Of a stretch of 7,582 bases of DNA, positions 1-5,130 are shown piece by piece. The notes beneath the pieces were generated by a model. It saw only the letters and a program-made list of their open reading frames with translations, ran no database searches and had not been told where the DNA came from. The stretch covers positions 1 through 7,582 of the forward strand of contig JAVEDA010000316.1 in the NCBI GenBank assembly GCA_030841195.1, written 5' to 3'. How positions within the stretch are numbered: position 1 is the stretch's first letter; each line of letters opens with the position of its first letter. This DNA is from Actinomycetota bacterium (GTDB lineage: Bacteria; Actinomycetota; Actinomycetes; JACCUZ01). A program made the translations under genes and the position numbers.

Positions 1-851
1 TGGGCGACCGGCGTACCGTGCCGCGACTGTGGGAGTGCGTCCCGCGGGATCGTGATGCCGTGGACCCGGTAGTCGAGCCAGGTGAGACCGGAACAGTCGA
101 GTCCGAAGCCCGAGAGCCCGGACCACAGGTAGGGCAGGCCGACGAACGACGTGGCCGTGCTCGTCAGGCTGCTGGTCGACGCCGGCAGGGCCGGTTCCCC
201 CGGTCGGTGGAGCACGGTGGCCGAGCGGAGCACCCGCCGTACGACACGGTCGGGCGTCGCGACCCGCACCCACCTGCCGTCCTCCCCCACCACCGGGAGC
301 CGGGTGCCGAAGCTGATCCGGAACACGCGCGCCGGGTCGGGAACGTCGGTGCGAAGCCACGCCGTACGGGCTACCACGGTGGCCTGCTGCAGGGACGACA
401 CCGGAGGACGGGCGGTCATCTGCCGGCGCGGCACCCAGCCCGGGTAGCCGCGAGCGTCCAGCTGGCTCGGCTGCGAGGGGACCACGACCTGCGCCCACCT
501 CGGCCGGAGCCGCACGACCCGGACCTGGTCGGCGAGGAGCGCCTGGGTGTCCGCGCGACCGTTCAGCGCCCGGCGCTGCGTGAGTGTCATGGTGCTGAGC
601 CACTCCCGGAGCCGGGCCGGGTTCGCGAGCGCGGGAGCGTCGACCGCCCGAGGTGAGTCGGGAGAGCGCCACAGCGTCGCCACCGACACCGAGACCCAGG
701 CACTCCCGCCGACCAGGAGCGGCGGTGCCTGTTGTGACCGCGCGACGTCGGTCCGGTCCGCAGCACCGGCCAAGCCGCCCCAGCCGACCAAGGCCAGGGC
801 CGTCGCGGCGGTGAGGATCACCGACGCCGCGCCCCGGACAGTCCGCCTCAT
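1..851 (-). CDS. NlpC/P60 (C40) cell-wall peptidase with SH3-like domains, C-terminus cut off by window edge
   Basis: The 283 visible residues read from ATG at 851 to the window edge without a stop. Residues 1-31 look like a Sec signal peptide: MRRTVR, a hydrophobic stretch, then AGAA. Residues about 50-145 and 155-205 resemble the bacterial SH3 regions found in YkfC-type dipeptidyl-peptidases; visible motifs are LWRSPDSPR, RGYPGWVP and WVRV. From about 225 the NlpC/P60 fold begins with FVGLPYLWSG, then LDCSGL with catalytic Cys253 (codon 95-93). The catalytic His and third polar residue lie outside the window. Family members cleave the gamma-D-Glu to diamino acid bond of peptidoglycan stem peptides, so export is expected. 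The gene starts 40 bases after the phosphatase stop on the same strand and is probably co-transcribed. No good Shine-Dalgarno precedes ATG 851. An in-frame GTG at 890 would add 13 residues, but ATG 851 gives the better signal peptide. Family call is firm; exact substrate is unknown. Confidence 0.88.
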   Translation of the reverse strand, partial: MRRTVRGAASVILTAATALALVGWGGLAGAADRTDVARSQQAPPLLVGGSAWVSVSVATLWRSPDSPRAVDAPALANPARLREWLSTMTLTQRRALNGRADTQALLADQVRVVRLRPRWAQVVVPSQPSQLDARGYPGWVPRRQMTARPPVSSLQQATVVARTAWLRTDVPDPARVFRISFGTRLPVVGEDGRWVRVATPDRVVRRVLRSATVLHRPGEPALPASTSSLTSTATSFVGLPYLWSGLSGFGLDCSGLTWLDYRVHGITIPRDALPQSRHGTPVA

Positions 852-891
852 GCGCTCAGACTGGTGCAGCGGAGGCGATTTCTCCAGCACA

Positions 892-3057
892 TCAGGTTCG
901 GCGGAGCACCAGGACAGTCACGTCGTCGTCGTGACCGTGGGGCGTGGCGGCCGCGAGAATGTCCTCCAGCAGCCCGTCTGCACTGGTCGCCGCGGATGCG
1001 GCGGCTGCGGCGAGCACCCGCCCGATCCCCTCGTCGATGTCCTCGCCGCGTCGCTCCACCAACCCATCCGTGATGAGCACCACGGCGTCGCCCGGGCCGA
1101 GGTTCATGACGAGGGCATGGCGATTGGGCAGCCCGACGCCGAACGGGGGCTCGGCCTTGATCGACACCACCCGAGCACCGTCGACGCTCACCAGCAACGG
1201 CGGCACGTGGCCGGCGTTGGCCAGCTGCACCGTGCCCGCCGACGGGTCGATCAGCAGGTAGACCATCGTGGCGAGCTGCTCGATCCGGGTCCAGACGAAG
1301 AACGCGTCAACCCGTCGGAACACCGAAACAGGGTCGGGGTCCTCGACGGCGTACGCACGGACGGCCGAGCGCACCTGCGCCATCGATGCGGCTGCGTCGA
1401 GCCCACGCCCCATCACGTCTCCGACCACGGCGGCGTAGCGACCGCCGGCGACCTCCAGCAGGTCGTAGAAATCGCCGCCCGCCTCCTGGTCGCCTGCTGG
1501 GCTGTAGTGGGTCGCCACGTCCCACCCGGGAACTCGAGGTACGTCGGCCGGCAGCAGCGCCCGCTGGAGGTCGACGGCCGCGCGCCGTTCGGCCTGGTAC
1601 AGCGCGGTGCGCTGGAGGGTCTGAGCGGTCTGCGCGGCCAGCGCGAGGACGAAGCCGCGCTCGTCCTGGTCGAACAGCTTGCGCTCGTCGAAGCTGAACC
1701 GCAGGGCACCCAGGACCTGCCCGGCGACCGAGAGCGGCACGGCGCACATCGACACCGTCGAGGCCTCGAAGCCACGCAGGGCCGGGAAGTCGCGGTCGCG
1801 CTCCTCGCGGGACTCGAGCCAGATCGCCTCGCCGGTCCGCAGCGCGGTCGCCGCGGGCAACGGGGCGTCGATGAGCTCCTCCCGCAGGGCGTGCACCAGC
1901 CCTCCCTCGTATCCCACGGCTCCCGGGACGGCGAGGTGCTGGCCGTCCGGCGCCGGGACCAGCAACCCCCCGCCCGACGCACCCAGTACCTCGATGCCTT
2001 CGGTCACCACGACCGCCGCGACATCCTCGGGCGTGCGGGTCTGAGCCAGTGCTGCCGTGACCTGCTGCAGCCGGGCCGCCCGCTCGGCAGCCCGATGGGC
2101 GGAGGCCAGGCGCCGGATCTCCCGGACGAGCAGGTCCTCGAACGGCGTGACCTGCTCCGGCTCACGGCCCGCCGCGAGGTCCCGGAGCTGCCTCGCGACG
2201 GCCTCGACGTACCAGCGGCGGAAGAGCCGGTGATCGGGCGGCGTCTCCAGCGTGAGCAACCGCGCGGCGCGGGAGTACGTGTCCGCCTCGTCGAGCGCGG
2301 TCAGGTAGGCCTCGGCGGCGTCGGCCGCCGACAGCGGCAGCTGCAGGGTGAGACTGGTCCGCTGCTCGCCCCGGCGAGAGGCCGCGATGGCTTGTCGCTT
2401 GATGGCGTTCCGGGCGTCCCCGAAGCTGTGCACGACCGTCTGGACGAGGGCGCGGAACGGCTCGGATGACCGTGTCTTGTCGTCGGCCGCGGCGAGCGAC
2501 AGCTCACGCACCAGGTTGTCCATGTGCGCCTTGGCTTCGATCAACAGGTCGGTCGGAACATCACCGAGGACGACGGTGTAGCGGCGTTCCGCGGCTGTAA
2601 CGGTGGCCGCGTCGACGCCGGCGAGCTCCTCGACAGCCCGGACCGACTCAAGGGGGTCGTCGACGGTGGTCACGCCGAACTCGGCCCACACGACCTTGCC
2701 GTGCTCGTCGACAGAGACGCCCCACCGTGCACTCAGCGCGTCGACCAAGAGGATGCCGCGCCCGGTCATGCTGTTGGTGCTGCGGTTGGGCCGGACCGGG
2801 GTTCGCGGGCTGGCATCCCGGACCGCGACACGCACGCGTCCGGCGGCACCGCTCACAGACACCGAGACCGGTGCGACGCCGTGCTGACAAGCGTTCGCCA
2901 GCAGCTCCGCGGTGACCACTGTCGCGTCGTCGATGGAGGCGTGGGCACCGCGCGCGAGCAGCTGGTCGTGCACGAAGCGGCGGGCGGCGGGCACGGCGTC
3001 CAGCTCGTCATCGAGCTCGAAGGTGACGACGTCGTCGAGAACGTTCGCCAACGCCAT
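892..3057 (-). CDS. Multidomain SpoIIE/PP2C-type serine phosphatase with RsbW-like ATPase and GAF domains
   Basis: A 721-residue cytoplasmic regulator with no signal peptide or membrane segment. Residues about 10-130 form an RsbW-like GHKL ATPase: N-box ELLAN (51-55), DAS (81-83) and TGRGI (98-102). Residues 130-320 are a mostly helical linker that I do not recognise as a named domain. A GAF-type sensor spans about 325-485. The PP2C phosphatase occupies about 490-721, with metal-binding aspartates in GGDFYD (527-532), GDVMGRG (546-552), LITDG (661-665) and HDDDVTV near 709-715. In related systems SpoIIE-type phosphatases dephosphorylate anti-sigma-factor antagonists and RsbW-type domains phosphorylate them or bind sigma factors, so one chain carries both opposing activities. 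No anti-sigma antagonist or sigma gene is visible nearby, so the target is unknown. ATG 3057 has a purine-rich GGAAAGGGG directly upstream. The stop lies 40 bases before the wall peptidase gene. Confidence 0.93.
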   Translation of the reverse strand: MALANVLDDVVTFELDDELDAVPAARRFVHDQLLARGAHASIDDATVVTAELLANACQHGVAPVSVSVSGAAGRVRVAVRDASPRTPVRPNRSTNSMTGRGILLVDALSARWGVSVDEHGKVVWAEFGVTTVDDPLESVRAVEELAGVDAATVTAAERRYTVVLGDVPTDLLIEAKAHMDNLVRELSLAAADDKTRSSEPFRALVQTVVHSFGDARNAIKRQAIAASRRGEQRTSLTLQLPLSAADAAEAYLTALDEADTYSRAARLLTLETPPDHRLFRRWYVEAVARQLRDLAAGREPEQVTPFEDLLVREIRRLASAHRAAERAARLQQVTAALAQTRTPEDVAAVVVTEGIEVLGASGGGLLVPAPDGQHLAVPGAVGYEGGLVHALREELIDAPLPAATALRTGEAIWLESREERDRDFPALRGFEASTVSMCAVPLSVAGQVLGALRFSFDERKLFDQDERGFVLALAAQTAQTLQRTALYQAERRAAVDLQRALLPADVPRVPGWDVATHYSPAGDQEAGGDFYDLLEVAGGRYAAVVGDVMGRGLDAAASMAQVRSAVRAYAVEDPDPVSVFRRVDAFFVWTRIEQLATMVYLLIDPSAGTVQLANAGHVPPLLVSVDGARVVSIKAEPPFGVGLPNRHALVMNLGPGDAVVLITDGLVERRGEDIDEGIGRVLAAAAASAATSADGLLEDILAAATPHGHDDDVTVLVLRRT

Positions 3058-3116
3058 GCCCCTTTCCAGCGGCGGCTGAACGCGCCGTTGCAGGACGTGT
3101 CCGGTTGTCCACCGAC

Positions 3117-3147
3117 ATTATCGCGCTCGGAGAAGCCCTCCCGGTTC
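3117..3147 (-). promoter_or_regulatory. Possible promoter of the phosphatase gene
   Basis: On the minus strand a GATAAT hexamer (3122-3117) matches the TATAAT -10 consensus in five of six positions. It would start a transcript near 3110, giving a leader of about 53 bases. The -35 position is poor for the housekeeping sigma (ACCGGG at 17-base spacing). A GAACC just upstream resembles -35 boxes of some ECF sigma factors. The -10 is plausible; the sigma class is unresolved. Confidence 0.3.
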
Positions 3148-3170
3148 GGAGTTCTCACCGCGCGGATGAC

Positions 3171-3192
3171 CCCCGTCCTACCCCAGGCGGGG
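3171..3192. other. GC-rich hairpin in the divergent intergenic region
   Basis: CCCCG (3171-3175) pairs with CGGGG (3188-3192). After a one-base bulge (T3176), CCT (3177-3179) pairs with AGG (3185-3187), leaving a five-base loop. There is no T-tract on either side, so it is not a typical intrinsic terminator. It lies between the phosphatase start and the start of the FGE remnant. In DNA this rich in G and C it may be chance. The rest of this 206-base gap (3058-3263) shows only the weak minus-strand promoter and the two ribosome binding sites. Confidence 0.25.
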
Positions 3193-3263
3193 TGATGCGG
3201 ACGGCTTCGGGGCGCGCCTACCGTCCTGACGGCGATGTCCGACCGGTGAGAGGAGCTGCCGCG

Positions 3264-3827
3264 GTGCCTGACGTCGAAGCCCAACCCGTCGAGACAGCGC
3301 ACGCCTGTTTGCGGGCTTCCTTCCCGACGACTTCCCACCGACCCGCGCCGTCGTAGACGCCCCGTGGTGGCGCGAGGTCGAGGGCACCGACTGGGCGCAC
3401 CCGGAGGGACCCCGGTCCGGTTGGGACGACCGGGCCGACCATCCCGTCGTGCACGTGTCCTGGAACGACGCCCTCGCGTTCTGCGGCTGGGCAGGGCTCC
3501 GGCTGCCCACGGAAGCCGAGTGGGAGTACGCGGCACGCGGCGGCCTCGAGCAGCAGCGGTTCCCGTGGGGAAACGCGCTGACGCTGGGCCGCGAGCACCG
3601 GATGAACGTGTTCCAGGGGCAGTTCCCGCCCAATGGGTATGGCCTGCACAACATGACCGGCAACCCCGACCGGCGGGCCGCCCGAAGGCGACCGGAGGGT
3701 GCTGCGCGGAGGGCCGTACCTCTGTCACGCGTCGTACTGCTGGCGCTACCGCACCTCGGCACGGATGGCCAGCGAGCCGGACACTCCGACCGGAAACGTC
3801 GGGTTCCGCTGCGCCAGCGACATCTGA
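3264..3827 (+). pseudogene. Decayed formylglycine-generating enzyme (FGE/SUMF1 family) gene with three internal deletions
   Basis: An intact FGE oxidises a cysteine in sulfatases to the catalytic formylglycine. Here AGGAG (3251-3255) sits 8 bases before GTG 3264, which reads [14 protein letters not shown] and then hits a stop at 3354-3356 in that frame. FGE sequence resumes in another frame at about 3308 ([15 protein letters not shown]), continuing through [39 protein letters not shown] and FPWGN. At [16 protein letters not shown] the usual loop of about 19 residues is missing, in frame. After HNMTGN (ends about 3664) the VWEW segment is missing and the frame shifts back. The tail reads [25 protein letters not shown] and [10 protein letters not shown], with stop at 3825-3827. 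Both active-site cysteines of the CHxSYC motif survive, but the conserved GGS reads GGP. The remnant is about 188 codons against roughly 300 for an actinobacterial FGE. No sulfatase gene is visible in the window. Confidence 0.88.
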
Positions 3828-3872
3828 CGTCCGACGAGCTTCCGCCGCCTGCCTGACGTCGTCCTGCACTGA

Positions 3873-3905
3873 TGCAAGAGGTTTGCAGGGGGCGCAAGAA
3901 CTTGC
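3873..3905. promoter_or_regulatory. Tandem operator dyads for the LacI-family regulator (autoregulation)
   Basis: There are two inverted repeats. TGCAA-(5)-TTGCA spans 3873-3887 and overlaps the -35 box. GCAAG-AA-CTTGC spans 3894-3905 and fills the spacer up to the -10. The GCAAG half-sites at 3874 and 3894 are 20 bp apart, close to two helical turns, so bound dimers would lie on about the same face. LacI-family operators are typically short dyads of this kind, and CTTGCA-type motifs are associated with maltose regulators in Streptomyces (from memory). A repressor bound here would block its own promoter. Confidence 0.6.
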
Positions 3906-3911
3906 TACGTT
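3883..3911 (+). promoter_or_regulatory. Promoter of the LacI-family gene, predicted leaderless start
   Basis: TTGCAG (3883-3888) as -35 and TACGTT (3906-3911) as -10 are separated by exactly 17 bases. A start 6-7 bases after the -10 falls at 3917-3918, on the GTG start codon itself. The bases before that GTG (TTTCCGTC) hold no Shine-Dalgarno sequence, which fits leaderless translation, common in actinomycetes. Both boxes are entangled with the two dyads described separately. Confidence 0.6.
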
Positions 3912-3917
3912 TCCGTC

Positions 3918-4934
3918 GTGTCCCGACGCCTGGCGGAAGTCGCAGAAAAGGTCGGTGTCAGCGAGGCCACCGTCAGCCGGGTGCTCAACGGGAAGCCCGG
4001 GGTGTCCGAAGGGACCCGGCAAGCGGTGCTGACCGCCCTGGACGTACTCGGCTACGAGCGTCCGACCAAGCTGCGCGGCGAACGAGCCCGGCTGGTCGGC
4101 CTGGTCCTGCCCGAGCTGCAGAACCCGATCTTCCCGGCGTTCGCCGACGTCATCGGCGGCGCCCTCGCCCAGCAGGGATTCACGCCGGTGCTGTGCACCC
4201 AGACCGCCGGCGGGATCTCGGAGGCCGACTACATCGAGCTGCTTCTGCAACAGCACGTGTCCGGGGTGGTGTTCGCCGGCGGCCAGTACGCCCAGCGCGA
4301 CGCCGGCCACGAGCACTATCGCCGGCTGTCCGAGCGAAACCTGCCCACGGTGCTGATCAATGCCTCCATCGACCTGCCGTTCCCGCGGGTCTCCTGCGAC
4401 GACGGGGCTGCCGCGGAGCAGGCGATGGGACATGTGCACTCCCTGGGGCACACCCGGATCGGGCTCGTGCTCGGCCTGCCCGACCACGTGCCGTCGGAGC
4501 GCAAGCTGGCCGGTGCCCGGGCGTTCGCCGCCCGGGTGGGGCTGGACCTCCCGGACGAACACATCGTTCGCGGCCTGTACTCCCTCGAGAGCGGCCAGGC
4601 AGCCGCGACCCGCTTGCTGCAGGCCGGAGTGACGGCCATCGTCTGTGCCAGTGACCCGTTGGCGCTCGGCGCCGTCCGGGCCGTCCGGCGGGCCGGGTTG
4701 TCGGTGCCCGAGGACGTGTCGGTCGTGGGCTACGACGACTCGTTCCTGATGAGCTGCACAGACCCGCCGCTGACCACGGTCCGGCAGCCGATCGAGTCGA
4801 TGGGCCGGGCAGCCATCGACCTGCTGGCCGGGCTGATTGCCGGTGCGAGCCTGTCCACGGACGAGCTGCTGTTCGAGCCGGAGCTCGTGGTGCGCGGCAC
4901 CACCGGATCGGCCCTGGTCACCGCCGCTCGCTGA
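3918..4934 (+). CDS. LacI-family transcriptional regulator, MalR-like
   Basis: A 338-residue protein of normal LacI-family length. Residues 4-24 form the helix-turn-helix (RLAEVAEKVGVSEATVSRVL), followed by NGKPGVS and the ALDVLGYERP linker to the hinge. The periplasmic-binding-protein-like effector domain runs from about 58 (LVGLVLPELQNPIFPAF) to the end. Typical late motifs are present: IVCASDPLALGA, VPEDVSVVGYDD and DPPLTTVRQP. The segments NGKPGV, DVLGYERP, LPELQNPIFPA and TPVLCTQT closely resemble Streptomyces MalR, the maltose-operon repressor, as I remember it. Together with the adjacent alpha-glucosidase and sugar-binding lipoprotein, this points to control of an alpha-glucoside locus, with binding relieved by a sugar. 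GTG 3918 is chosen because the conserved N-terminus begins there and the promoter places transcription start on it. The gene stops 196 bases before the glucosidase. The effector is not determinable from sequence, and a sucrose, trehalose or isomaltose regulator remains possible. Confidence 0.93.
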   Translation: MSRRLAEVAEKVGVSEATVSRVLNGKPGVSEGTRQAVLTALDVLGYERPTKLRGERARLVGLVLPELQNPIFPAFADVIGGALAQQGFTPVLCTQTAGGISEADYIELLLQQHVSGVVFAGGQYAQRDAGHEHYRRLSERNLPTVLINASIDLPFPRVSCDDGAAAEQAMGHVHSLGHTRIGLVLGLPDHVPSERKLAGARAFAARVGLDLPDEHIVRGLYSLESGQAAATRLLQAGVTAIVCASDPLALGAVRAVRRAGLSVPEDVSVVGYDDSFLMSCTDPPLTTVRQPIESMGRAAIDLLAGLIAGASLSTDELLFEPELVVRGTTGSALVTAAR

Positions 4935-4980
4935 GCTTGTTCACCTCGCTGTAACGCACCGCAACCCACCGCCGCCCACG

Positions 4981-4995
4981 CGCAAGCGACTTGCG
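4981..4995. promoter_or_regulatory. Operator-like dyad upstream of the alpha-glucosidase gene
   Basis: CGCAAG-CGA-CTTGCG is a perfect 6-bp inverted repeat with a 3-base spacer. It shares the GCAAG/CTTGC half-sites of the dyad at 3894-3905, where the spacer is 2 bases. It lies 135 bases before the glucosidase start, just upstream of an A/T-rich stretch where the promoter is expected. It is probably the site where the LacI-type regulator controls the catabolic operon. Confidence 0.55.
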
Positions 4996-5009
4996 TCGTC
5001 GGATCATGA

Positions 5010-5083
5010 GCGAACATTGCGGTCTTTGTATCGTTTCCAAAACTATTTTTGTCGAGTTCTTCCATCGATCGATCAGATATGAG
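5010..5083 (+). promoter_or_regulatory. A/T-rich probable promoter region of the alpha-glucosidase operon
   Basis: This stretch is markedly richer in A and T than the rest of the window, with runs such as CCAAAACTATTTTTG at 5037-5051. The best pair I can find is TTGCGG (5017-5022) and AACTAT (5041-5046) at 18-base spacing, which is weak. GATATG near 5076 is another possible -10 without a good -35. An ATCGATCGAT palindrome lies at 5064-5073. The promoter location is likely but the exact boxes are uncertain. No terminator for the upstream regulator gene is recognisable in 4935-4980. Confidence 0.35.
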
Positions 5084-5088
5084 TAGTG

Positions 5089-5119
5089 TCCCGCCCAGGA
5101 AATTGGCATCCAGGCGGGA
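5089..5119 (+). other. Leader hairpin overlapping the ribosome binding site of the alpha-glucosidase gene
   Basis: TCCCGCC (5089-5095) can pair with GGCGGGA (5113-5119) around a 17-base loop. The 3' arm covers the first four bases of the Shine-Dalgarno GGGAGGG (5116-5122), 8 bases before GTG 5131. If formed in the mRNA, the stem would reduce ribosome access. Whether this is regulatory or incidental to C/G-rich sequence cannot be told from one genome. Confidence 0.35.
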
Positions 5120-5130
5120 GGGCGTAGGCA

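Noticed and set aside
547..2469. 640-codon open frame on the plus strand
   Set aside because: It lies antisense to the phosphatase. Its translation is rich in Arg, Gly and His with no domain, as expected for mirror frames of high-GC genes. The minus-strand frame has clear domains and catalytic motifs.
3093..3102. GGAC-GT-GTCC inverted repeat near the phosphatase start
   Set aside because: Four-base arms are too short to stand out from chance in this base composition, and there is no second copy.
3178..3190. GGGTA on the minus strand as a SigB-type -10 for the phosphatase
   Set aside because: There is no GTTT-like -35 at 14-16 bases upstream, and the motif lies inside a GC hairpin. GATAAT nearer the gene is a better candidate.
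3449..3856. A short standalone FGE-like gene in one frame
   Set aside because: After HNMTGN the frame reads Arg-rich nonsense, while the true FGE tail with CHxSYC is in another frame. Conserved FGE sequence also continues upstream of 3449 to about 3308. This is a piece of the pseudogene, not a mini-enzyme.
2853..4562. 569-codon open frame on the minus strand
   Set aside because: It runs across the phosphatase start, the FGE remnant and half of the LacI gene, all of which have recognisable proteins in other frames, and has no family features of its own.
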